From Geosiphon pyriformis (Eukaryota; Glomeromycota; Glomeromycetes; Archaeosporales; Geosiphonaceae): a stretch of 64,000 nt of DNA. Location of the stretch: contig JAAOMT010000003.1 of assembly GCA_016748015.1 (NCBI GenBank), positions 605,187 to 669,186 of the forward strand, written 5' to 3'. Position numbers and translations under genes: made by a program. This document shows, one piece after another, positions 55,701-63,665 of this stretch; the stretch's first letter is position 1; the number at the start of each line of letters is the position of its first letter. The notes under the pieces are model-generated. The model searched no databases and had not been told where the DNA came from. It saw only the letters and a list, made by a program, of their open reading frames with translations.

Positions 55701-56993
55701 TAATCTTCTAATAAACTGATTTAAAACCTGAGAATCAGTGTAGTATCTTTGTTCAATTGCTTCAATCTGATGGCAAATTCGATTGAATCGAGCAAGGTAT
55801 TGGGTGACAGTTTCACCAGTATTTTGCTTGATAGTATTGAATTTGTTCTGTAGTTGGATTATAGTGTTTGGATCGCTAAAATACTCTAGGAGTGCATTTT
55901 TAAATTCGGCGAAGCTCATGGGTTTTGTTTCTAGACTTTGATACCACGAGTTGTCTGTGCCTTTCAGGAAGAAAGGTAATGTTTGAATTGCTCTTTGGTC
56001 ATTCCAGTTATTTGCCTGGATGGCTTTTTGTGCTTCTCTGAGCCATGTGTGCACGTCTATTTCTTCTTCCTCTCTTGAGAAATCTGTTAGTCTTGCAATG
56101 TATGATGTGATCATTTCGTTGCCGTTTTCTGCTGGTGGGTTTATTGGTCTAAGAGGAGGTGAGATGATATTTTCTTGAGCATTTCTAAAGGTGGCTTCCC
56201 TTATATCCAGTTCTTTCTCTTGATCACGAGTTTCTTGGTTTCTGGACTGGCTGCTTGTTCCAGTGACTGGTTTTGTAATTGTTTTTTCACTGGTTTCTTT
56301 TTCAGATTCCGATTCAGACTCCTCTTCACAGTTTTCAAATCCTGTTCTAAATTTTGGCTGAAAAAGAGGGTTTTGGAATAGTGATGAATATCCTTCTGTA
56401 ATTGGTATGTCTCCCCAGTTACGTTGTTTAATTTTATCAGTATAACTAGGAGTTTTTGGCATTTGTGGAGTTGATGTTGATGATAATGCAGCTCCTAATG
56501 GAATTTGTATCTTATTTTCTGGTAAAAAATGGTATGATTTATCTTCTGGTGAATAAATACATTGTTTTTTTATTGATTGAGTGACAGTTTTCTTTGGCAT
56601 TTGAGCTGGTGTTCCTAGTTTTTGCTGGTTACTTTCCTGATTAGTTTCTAAATTTTCTTTGGTTTTGTTGGCACGTTCCCTAGTGTTTCCTGTGGATATT
56701 GAAAAATTTTTGTTGGCATATTGCTCAATTTTTTGATGGATTTTGACAATAGTTGTGGCTATTACTGCTACTTCTTTTGTAGTGTATTGTGATAATTCTC
56801 TATACAATCCAAGTTTTGTGTCGTGTGGTTTTTCTTCCTTTTCTATATGATAATTTATTCTGGCATTGATATAATAAGTGAGGGCAGATTCTGCTGAACA
56901 ACACCCTTCTGGTAATCTAAGATCACTTTGATTTTGTGTGTAAATAGCACGGCAGAATTCAAGAACAGTAAGATTAGGGGTTTTTGTCACCAC
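52719..56993 (-). CDS. Ty3-7 Gag-protease-Cys-rich-dUTPase polyprotein, 1,424 codons open
   Basis: Starts MVTKTPNLTVLEF, 66 bp after the PBS. Residues 1-230 are basic, Thr/Gln-rich gag; about 310-430 form a retrotransposon capsid domain (FLKGTDNSWYQSL, YLARFNRICHQI). CCHC knuckle CHFCKCVGHLISQC lies near 539-552. Protease LILDSKSAGS has Asp at 731, with Lys where Gly is usual. A Cys-rich module covers about 900-1,100. dUTPase is about 1,160-1,293 with motifs AGFDL, RSSL, GVIDSKYTRN, KIAQAIF and RGTFGFGST. A beta-rich linker runs to the TAA at 52,719, a C-to-T change of a Gln codon; RT follows in the same frame. Motif III lacks the usual Gly. The 4.3 kb frame without a stop contrasts with the broken pol half. 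Confidence 0.92.
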   Translation of the reverse strand: MVTKTPNLTVLEFCRAIYTQNQSDLRLPEGCCSAESALTYYINARINYHIEKEEKPHDTKLGLYRELSQYTTKEVAVIATTIVKIHQKIEQYANKNFSISTGNTRERANKTKENLETNQESNQQKLGTPAQMPKKTVTQSIKKQCIYSPEDKSYHFLPENKIQIPLGAALSSTSTPQMPKTPSYTDKIKQRNWGDIPITEGYSSLFQNPLFQPKFRTGFENCEEESESESEKETSEKTITKPVTGTSSQSRNQETRDQEKELDIREATFRNAQENIISPPLRPINPPAENGNEMITSYIARLTDFSREEEEIDVHTWLREAQKAIQANNWNDQRAIQTLPFFLKGTDNSWYQSLETKPMSFAEFKNALLEYFSDPNTIIQLQNKFNTIKQNTGETVTQYLARFNRICHQIEAIEQRYYTDSQVLNQFIRRLKSSILGRVCSAHPNSLPEAITLARAFELAEKEANYSQMVNMVMEENKTETLKKRVMRLGEELSKKIESYLILDLKKNTYQPPQRRSQEVSNSRNNHSLHQEFRTEMRACHFCKCVGHLISQCRMQMMQEACKNNYYAPPQMPRNQYMPIPHQYPTTYQNQGAYQQQLMIANPNWRPEARNQLMWNQNALVQRNPNCAGTNQQINPNYQNYQQTYLNILENLIIGNNDSRNINRTKNFSKLSQTILPAVATEDSSLAAIFPFKLEKNKTMFSGAALDEKCPITAMYMEATVNNTPIKLILDSKSAGSIITLQLVNQLGFKVDRAATSQIIIADGSTKLPHGEIDSFSFKINSIVISTKVLVMDTTQYQALVGNNWLTKANATLNWTTQELLINYNGHQAKIPATCGHFQKPSANQRPTFEFEENSALPAIKTYQLSWADDQKTGLPAIPMWTSEERSKWNQISSQKNHQRCRPKLKCLVCKKKLSSMTACSALDKDPRNPTHYYCNRCNKEKYGYPKRHRKWNKEPCLACGEPLPRGCNWNDIPDRGGTCDATCQYTILICDWVRGGTPFEAAFNRALKRLQHYPHDKNELYNTTQAKVRGRTAEEIQHWKESAEVADEVASYNMFDPVDKFQDYYQQLCLIRQKQEQYFAQINTYLCKNCLIQNQCCEKCQDERDLERKMEIKNQQSQNQSINQQDSPDGLESEKFVAYTNLEQMTDIRYFDNRHLEIILKRAHPTDAGFDLHYPEDQSTTLPPRSIIKIDLKIAVKIPPGIIVQIALRSSLVKKEISIQGGVIDSKYTRNLMVLLQNNSEKPYTIESKEKIAQAIFLPLVKIGKFVPVENREELSQTTRGTFGFGSTEKRIEVNFTETIEEKGEVIKNERSITLLPYGKSEIRIKRTIKEKDLIFEPYPETCQQFLIGLTNLFIPADKAQWIKIPIANTTEEPVYILEDTIIGYLGTELENASTPQEILNFSEIALYCELTSINWQQLLECY
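53115..53515 (-). other. dUTPase domain inside the Ty3-7 polyprotein
   Basis: All five conserved motifs of trimeric dUTPases are present in order and spacing. Motif I carries DAGFDL, motif II RSSL, motif III the IDSKY with Tyr that discriminates uracil, motif IV IAQ, and motif V a Gly-rich GFGST P-loop-like end. It sits between the Cys-rich module and RT, a position different from the protease-fused dUTPase of betaretroviruses and the RNase H-integrase position of some lentiviruses. Activity is possible but Gly-to-Arg in motif III is suspicious. Confidence 0.88.
53690..54300 (-). other. Cys-rich putative zinc-binding module inside the Ty3-7 polyprotein
   Basis: About 200 residues with paired Cys: CLVC, CNRC, CLAC, CDATC, CKNC, CCEKC, along with HYYC and a PRGCNWND segment. 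Pairs are spaced as in treble-clef or RING-like zinc sites. It lies between retropepsin and dUTPase and is also present, decayed, in Ty3-1, Ty3-3 and Ty3-4, so it belongs to the family. I know of no standard Ty3 domain with this layout. Confidence 0.7.
55335..55380 (-). other. CCHC zinc knuckle in Ty3-7 nucleocapsid
   Basis: CHFCKCVGHLISQC fits C-x2-C-x4-H-x4-C, the retroviral-type knuckle that packages RNA. It is followed by Pro/Tyr/Gln-rich sequence before protease. Confidence 0.9.
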
Positions 56994-57058
56994 TTTTGTC
57001 TCTTCTTTTTTAGCAATGAATTATTGCTAATTATTATTTCCTTTTTTGATTTTCTTTC

Positions 57059-57074
57059 CTCATAGGGTTCACCA
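57059..57074 (-). promoter_or_regulatory. Ty3-7 primer-binding site
   Basis: TGGTGAACCCTATGAG on the minus strand, two bases after the LTR end. Identical to Ty3-1. Confidence 0.75.
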
Positions 57075-57076
57075 AA

Positions 57077-57955
57077 TATTACAAGATGATTTTCTTGTTA
57101 TATTTAATTGCTGATATCCCATTTTAATTGCAATCAGTCTTTCGTGAGTTTCTCAATTCTATTTGTGTGATAATATCACTGTTATACTGAAGGCTTTCTT
57201 TTTTACTGTTGTAATATAAGTTATTCTTCAATTCTTGATTGTTGTGTGTGTTTATGTACTCCTTCTCAAAGGCTGAACTGAAATCTACCCACTGTTTGGG
57301 GTCTTCTCTGAGGCTATTCTTGCAATTGCCTGATGTGTTTCTCTAATCTAGAAACACAGAATGTTAATGGTCTTTAGTGCTTTTTTAATTCTTACAATAA
57401 AGCTTTTATCAATTAGTAACAACGTGAATAATCTTGATCAAGGATTATTCTTCCAAGGGATTCAGTTGATGAATAATAGTTTCATTCAATAAATAATACA
57501 AGTAAGTTTTTTAATACTTTGGGTTGTGATAGTTCAGTTTTAAATATTCTTTTTTATTTCTTTTTGATTTTAAAGGTTTCTTGGGATATTTAATTTGAAA
57601 GTATGATTTAAAGTGGAGTTTGTTGGATAAAATTGGATTTATTGCTTGATAAGTTATGATTTTTATTATTTGATTGATTATTTCCCAATATTAAAACTAC
57701 TGTATATATACATGTTTGTAGTTCTACGAGAAAACACATTGTAATACTTTCTTTTTTTGATATTTCAACCTGGTGTTTGCTGCTATTACCAGTTGGTGTT
57801 GGCTGCTATTGTGAACTGGTGCTTGCCACTATCGCGAAATGGTGTTTACTACTATGTTAATCATTACCTTTCTAAGATTATTACTGTGCTATATTATGAT
57901 TGAATAGTTTGTATTATTTTTATGATTCTTTTTGCTAAATTCTTAAATCGTAACA
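57077..57955 (-). repeat. Ty3-7 5' LTR (879 bp)
   Basis: TATTACAAG (from TGTTA) to CGTAACA. On the element's strand the U3 begins at 57,955. 23-bp tandem repeats lie at 57,771-57,856 and a TATATATA box at about 57,702-57,711, followed by the presumed R and U5. This LTR would drive transcription leftward. Confidence 0.93.
57771..57856 (-). repeat. 23-bp tandem repeats in U3 of the Ty3-7 5' LTR
   Basis: Units begin TGGTGTTTGCTGCTATTACC, TGGTGTTGGCTGCTATTGTG, TGGTGCTTGCCACTATCGCG and a partial fourth. They lie about 60 bp from the TATA-like run, a typical enhancer-repeat position. The same array is at 48,941-49,026 and 5,442-5,526, and is expanded at 63,447-63,582. Confidence 0.8.
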
Positions 57956-58075
57956 ATGACAAAAGAGTTGTTATTTAAAAAAATGTCAAAAAACTAATAA
58001 AAAAAAATAAAAAAACTTCTTTTTCAGAAAATGCACTTTTTGAGAATTTTTGGAGATAAGAGAGAAAAAAGTTTG

Positions 58076-59299
58076 TTAATTTTAGATAAATTAATATTAA
58101 ATCAAATTAAAAATTAATTATCAAAAAAATTTTAGTTAATTTTTTTAAATTAACAGTAACATTAACATTTACCAAATTTAATAAAATAAAAACAATAAAG
58201 CTATAATTAATTGGTTTTTATCAAAAAACACTAGTTAAATTTAAGAACATTAAAATTATTAATTTGATTGTTTTTAAATAGTTAATTTTGTTAAATAAAA
58301 ACTTTGTACAAGTAACCAAAACAGTTATTAACAAATAAACATAGAACTTTAAAAATTAATATTGTGTTTTTTTTACATGTTTTTAATTAATACTATTGTT
58401 TATAATCTGTTGAATTTATTTATATTATATAATAAAAAAATTTGTATTATAATTTATAATTCAGTTATTTACATACAAATTTATTGTACTGTGGTGTGTT
58501 TTAACTTGATTACTTTTAAAAATATTGTTATTTACTTAATTTTAATTTTTAAAAATATAAACTTGTGTTAAACTGGTTTAATATTGTTTTTATATATTAT
58601 TTGTTAACAATTTAGTCATGTTTTAAGTAGTTATATACTTGGTAAAAAATTGTTTAGTCATAATAAAAAAACTTTTTTCAATTTTAACAAATAGTATTTT
58701 ATATATATATATATATAAAAACAAGTTCTAATTTTTTGTTTAGTTTTTTAATAATAAAATATAAATATTAGTAATTAATAATATAAATTTTTACTTTACA
58801 TTAAATTCTCTTTTATAATTTTTTTACAGCAAATAATAATTTTAATATTTTGAATTATAATATTATAATTATGATTTTAAATTTTTATTTGAATATTTTA
58901 TAATATTTTTTGATACTTTTTGCTAATTAAATGTTTAAAATTTTATACAAATTGAATTTTTTTTTATTTGCCAAATACTAAAAAATGTATTTATAAAAAA
59001 AAGTCAATTTTAGTTTATTTCTATTTATAAATGGTTTTATTTTAGTTATAACATTAATAAAATATTATTAATTTACTAAGTTGTATTTGTTATAATAGAT
59101 AATTTAAAAGTATTGATATTTAAAATTAGTGATTTTAAATAAATAATAAAAACAATTTTAAAAAAGATAAATTTGTTTTATATGAATAATAATATAATAC
59201 TTTTTTTTTTTTTAATAAATAATTTAATTTAAAAAATAGCTAATTATAATATAAAAATATAAATATCCTTGCTAAACAAAATAATAATATTAAAATTTA
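58076..59299. other. AT-rich decayed sequence, no identifiable gene
   Basis: A/T-dominated sequence with a TA microsatellite near 58,699-58,716. It is the old target flank of LINE-3 and the left flank of hL-2. I see no frame or element block in it. Confidence 0.45.
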
Positions 59300-61595
59300 T
59301 ATGTATTTACTTTTTTTGTCTTCTTAATTTTATGACTACAATCAGAGCAAAGAGTAAAAAAGCTGTACTTGATATTTTTCTTGGGATATCTAATAAAATT
59401 TCAATCAGAGGAGCTTTTTCTGTTGTAGAAGCAACTAGACAGAATGTTTTAAAAGTTTTTTCTTTATCTGGTAATTGTGAAAAGCTGTTTTTAGTAGCCA
59501 CTGAAGCAACTTTCTTATTTTTGGCTGGTCTTTTACTAGTTAAAGTTCTTTTAAAGAAACACACTTGAGTTAGTCCCAGTGTTGCTTTTATCTTTTCAAA
59601 GAGCCCAAAAATTTTTAATAACAAACTAGTTAACAAGCTAGTTTTTCCTTCTATAGCTTCAACACCAGGTGCTGTCAACATCTCTTCTTAAAAAAAAATG
59701 GTTAAAAAAACCAAAAGTTCAAAAAAGTGGAAACAATTGCTTGCCTCTGCTATTGTTACACCGAATCTCTTTGTGGTTTCAACTGAGATCTTAGATGAGA
59801 TCTCTACTGTTTTATTCAGTACATTATTTAAGATAAGCCAAGATCAATCACTGGCTGTATTGCCAAATATGATGCTTTTTGGCAGATCCTTGCTAGTTTT
59901 AGAAGCAAAGCAATTATCTCCTATAGTGTTACCTCTTTTTAAGAACTGGACTGACCAAATAAAAACTGAATCATTTTCTCTTCTGGTTTCTGGTGCTGCT
60001 GCTGATAATACTTGGAAAACTATTACTAGTCATTAAAAGTTTGCTGAATAGATGGTCTTCATTTTGATGTCTGATACTACTTTCAAGATCAAATTGGCTC
60101 ATGTTAAGGCTGTTTTTCAGTCTGTGCATGGTTTTTTGGGTGTAAAGTCAGTTGTAAAAGATAGTGTAAAGCTCTTTTGTATGAAGTTTGCTTTCCAAAA
60201 CTATTTGAATACTGTATTTTTAGTTGAGCTTACAAGCTCTGTTTGCTTTGTCACTTTTAAAATTGCCAAGTTTTTGGTGAGTTCTGAGTCTGGCTTCTCT
60301 TTTGCTGCTGTTGTGTTGTGTAATGTGTCTTTAAATGTGTTTGCTACTGACATTAAGATAGCTCTCAATGCTTTTGGTATGGTTACTTGTGTTGTGCTAA
60401 AGCCTACTGGCATTTGACAATATGTGGTAATTTATTTTAAGAGATTAAACTCTGCTGTGTCTGCTTTGAATTATTGATCAGTCTTGGTAGACAAGAATAG
60501 TGTTAGAATCTTTTTCTTGGTAAATCAAAATGAGACTATTCTGTTTCATAATAGATTTAAAGCCAAATTGGTCAATTTTTTTTCTAGTTGTACTGTTTTT
60601 GAAATTAGTAATTTGATTTTTCAAGTTGGTAATCAGACATGTTTTATTTCTTACTCTTCTAATTCTGGTTGTCATTCCCAGTTTGCTCTAATTACATTCA
60701 ATTCCCAGATAAATCTAAATGTTACTGTACTTAAAATTAATATGCTGAAGAAATGTTATATCTGGTAGAAAACTTTTGGAAATAGGCATTGTTTTTAGTG
60801 CCAAGATTTGGATTATCTGGCTTTAAATTGTAAGGTGTCTCTACTTTTTTCTGTTAAAATTCCTAAAACTTTCATTCCTTATGTTGTTGGTGACAAGTCT
60901 TATGCCAATTCTACTGCTTCTGTGTCTTCTGTGGTCTCTTGTTCTCCTGTTGGTTTGGTCTTATCTGCTAATATATTTGCTAATGATTCTGTGATTTCTT
61001 TTCAGTTGTTCTCTCTAAAATCTGAGTTAATCAAGCTTTCTGATTTGATCAACTCTATTGTTAAGCCTGTTGGTTCTATGGTCAAATTATTTGAACAATT
61101 TGTTAATAGAGATTTGGTTTCAAGTAGTGCCCTCAGTCTTAGAATCAATAAAGTTTTAATACACATAAGTACTTTTAGCAAAACTATTGATAAGCTGGAG
61201 CAAGAGGTAGTTGCTTTGAAAACTAAATGTGATTATAAAAACATTAATATGTCTGGTCTTCATATAAGTTTGTTTTCTGTTAATAATAATATGTTTTCTA
61301 ACTTGATGTCATTTTGGAAACATGAATCTGCTGTTGTAAAGACTGATGCTTTTAAAACAGCTGAGTAACTGGTTGGATTGGTTAGTAATAGTGTTATATT
61401 GTTTGAAATTGTTCAAAAAATGTCTTTTTTAGGTAAGTTTTCTTTTAAAACTTCAGTATAATGTGTTTTTGATTGGTCTAAGTAACTAGTTACATATAGA
61501 AAGCACATAATTAGTGCTTAGTTTAGATTACTTAGTTTGATGTATTGTATTAAATGGCTTTTAGACTACATTTATTAAGCAATAAAAAAAATATT
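59300..61595 (+). mobile_element. hL-2: second ORF1-only LINE derivative
   Basis: Same design and orientation as hL-1: leader (CTTCTTAATTTTATGAC shared), ORF1-type frame, LINE 3' UTR (TGATTGGTCTAAGTAAC, TTTAGATTACTTAGTTTGATG), then an A-rich tail at about 61,588. No ORF2. Its two long shared segments with hL-1 and common ends show that it is a family rather than a chance deletion. Older than hL-1 judging by AT drift. Confidence 0.75.
59332..61368 (+). pseudogene. hL-2 ORF1-type protein, single frame with stops
   Basis: All open pieces from the ATG at 59,332 to the TAA at 61,366 lie in one frame, so no frameshift has accumulated. Stops fall at Trp or Gln codons of hL-1: TGG to TGA at 59,566, 60,415 and 60,475, and CAA to TAA at 60,034. 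The CCHC knuckle (60,787-60,829) is damaged (CF-stop-C, His to Tyr). The RRM-like block and heptad zone (LEQEVVALKTKCDYKN) remain. The C-terminal tail equivalent to hL-1 residues 600-709 is shorter and shifted past the stop. Same inferred RNA-binding role; dead copy. Confidence 0.72.
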
Positions 61596-61599
61596 ATTA

Positions 61600-62555
61600 T
61601 TATTAAATAACATAAAAAATTAAAAAATAAAATTTTAATTCTTACAGAAATTAAGCTTTATTTTATTGTTAAATCATAAATTTTTAATAAATTTAATAAT
61701 ATAAAAATATTTATTTTTGGTCTAAATTCAGATATTTTAAGTATTAAAGTTATAATAATTATAAATAATTGCTTAATTAAACACATTTTTAAGGTTTTTA
61801 AGATTCTTGATAGGTTTTTATCAATTTAATTATTATTTAAAAATAAAAAATCTATAATAGTTTTAAGTTTATATGTTAAAAACTATTTTGAAAAAAAAGC
61901 TTAAAACAGACTTATAATATAAATTTTATGACAGTTAATATATTAAACACAAATATTTTTGTAGTTTTAAAAAAAGATTTTAATAAAAATAATTCTAATC
62001 ATAATATTAGTTTTAAAAAATTCTTGGATCTAAGTTTGTTTAATTTGTTTAATAGTTTTAGTTTGCATAAAATACCAATATAATTTAATTCTAAGAGTGT
62101 TAAAAAATATATAGACTTTATTTTAGTTAATAATAGATTACAAAAATTGATTTTTAATTAATAAATTTATAACTCAAATGAATTTTTTACCATAAATTAT
62201 TTGATATTATTAATAGATATTAAATTAAAAGTTTTTTGAACTCTTAAATTAGTTTTGTATACAAATAAATTAATAAAAATAAATAGAAGTATAAAATTAT
62301 AAATATTAATAAAAAGACATAAAAAAGTTTAACAGTTTATTTTTAAATACTGTTTTGTAAATTATAAATAGTTTTGAAATTAATAAAAATTTTTGGATTT
62401 CAATAATATGTAAGTAGTTTTTAACAAAATTTTATATAATATAATAAATATTATATTGTTAAAAACATAGTTTTATAACAAAAATTTTGTCAATAATATT
62501 GTGTTTTTTAAACTTTATAAATTAAAGCTATTTGTTTCTATGATTTTAAAAATAT
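61600..62555 (+). pseudogene. LINE-4: endonuclease fragment of a LINE ORF2, strongly AT-mutated
   Basis: Plus-strand translation can be followed against LINE-3 endonuclease: ILTEIKLYFIVKS, IFIFGLNSDILSIKV, LLFKNKKSIIVLSLYV, FKKFLDLSLFN, KSVKKYIDFILVNN. The GGDFNE motif reads KKDFNK (about 61,965-61,990). Most Gly, Glu and Asp differences are G-to-A. ORF1, RT and RNase H are absent. It lies directly downstream of the hL-2 tail. The right boundary against Ty3-8 is approximate. Confidence 0.65.
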
Positions 62556-62739
62556 ATAAATTAAATGATTAAAAAAGATTTAGAATTTTTTTCTCCTTGA
62601 ATAGTAAATGCTGTTTTAAAATAATTTTTAGAGTTTATTTTAACTTGTCAGTACCTGTTTTCTAAGTTTAAAGTTGAAAAAAACTTGGCTTTTTTCAGAG
62701 CATTTAGTATATTATTAATTCTTGATAGTTAATAGGCAT

Positions 62740-63665
62740 TTTTATAAGATGGTTTTCTTGGTATATTTAATTGTCAATATTCTGTTTTAATTGCAATCAG
62801 TCTTTTATAAGTTCTTTAATTCTATTTGTGTGATAATATTACTGTTATACTGAAAAGTTTTTTTTTAATGTTATAATGTAAGTTATTTTTCAATTTCTTA
62901 TTTTTGTATATGTTTATGTATTCTTTTCCAAAGGCTGAACTGAAATTTACTTACTGTTTGAAGTTTTCTTTGAACCTATCTTTGCAATTGTCTTATGTGT
63001 TTTTCTAATTTAGAAATATTGAATATTAATAGTCTTTAGTGCTTTTTTTAATTTTCACAATAAAGCTTTTATCAATTAATAACAATGTGAATAATTTTGA
63101 TCAGAAATTATTCTTTCAAAGAATTCAGCTAATAAATGATAGTTTCATTCAATAAATAATACAAATAAGTTTCTTAATACTTTAGATTGTAATCATTTAG
63201 TTTTCAATATTTTTTTTCATTTTTTTTTAATTAAAGATTTTTGTGGATATTTATTTTAAAAGTAAAGACTAGAAGGTAATTAAAATGGAACTGTTGGCTG
63301 AATTGTTTGATAACTTGTTTTTATGATTTGTTTTATAATCTTGTTGAATAATAATATTTTTTTCAATATTAAAATTATTATATATATATATGTTTATAGT
63401 TTTACAAGAAAACACATTATAATACTTTCTTTTTGGTATCTTAACCTGGTGTTTGCTGCTATTATCAGTTGGTGTTGGCCACTATTACCAGTTAGTGTTG
63501 GCCATTATTACCAGTTGGTGTTAACTGCTATTATAAGCTAGTGCTTGCCATTATTGTGAGATAATGCTTGCTATTATTATTTTTTTAGAATTATTACTAT
63601 GCTATATTATAATTGAATAATTTATATTATTTTATAATTTTTTGCTAAATTTTTAAATCATAATA
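62740..63665 (-). repeat. Solo LTR of the Ty3-1/Ty3-7 family (926 bp) with GCAT target duplication
   Basis: Aligns end to end with the Ty3-7 LTRs. TTTTA at the left derives from TGTTA and TAATA at the right from TAACA. Perfect 4-bp repeats GCAT flank it (62,736-62,739 and 63,666-63,669). It is 47 bp longer than the 879-bp LTRs, which is explained by two extra 23-bp U3 repeats. No internal sequence remains, the usual result of LTR-LTR recombination. Confidence 0.82.
63447..63582 (-). repeat. Expanded 23-bp tandem repeat array in the solo LTR
   Basis: About 5.7 units, against 3.7 in Ty3-1 and Ty3-7, each starting TGGTGTT, TAGTGTT or TAGTGCT and containing an ATTA or CTATTA core. Confidence 0.8.

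Larger units (their letters stand above)
48247..57955 (-). mobile_element. Ty3-7: near-complete Ty3/gypsy retrotransposon with dUTPase and Cys-rich module
   Basis: It is 9.7 kb with two 879-bp LTRs (TGTTA...TAACA), a PBS, a PPT and all domains in order: gag, protease, Cys-rich, dUTPase, RT, RNase H, integrase, extra C-terminal region. Integrase after RNase H defines Ty3/gypsy. The inserted target is ORF1 of LINE-3. ACAATG occurs across both junctions (48,243-48,248 and 57,953-57,958), but no clean duplication outside the TG...CA ends was found. Gag-pro-dUTPase is open; pol has nonsense changes, so it would need another copy to move. Confidence 0.95.
41562..58075 (-). mobile_element. LINE-3: full-length LINE split by Ty3-7
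   Basis: The body (41,562-48,246) holds ORF2 and most of ORF1. The first 120 bp or so of the element (57,956-58,075) lie on the far side of Ty3-7. The distal piece carries the leader blocks shared with LINE-1 and LINE-2 (a GTCAAAAAACT-like block, then the GAGAGAAAAAAGTT end). Removing Ty3-7 gives about 6.8 kb, the same length as the other two copies. LINE-3 therefore predates Ty3-7. Confidence 0.85.

Noticed and set aside
57771-57856. CRISPR-like array
   Set aside because: The 23-bp units are contiguous with no spacers, lie inside LTRs and are in a eukaryotic retroelement.
48242-57960. A standard 5-bp target duplication for Ty3-7
   Set aside because: The bases outside the TG...CA ends are TACAA and ATGAC and do not match. 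Only a hexamer overlapping the termini is shared.
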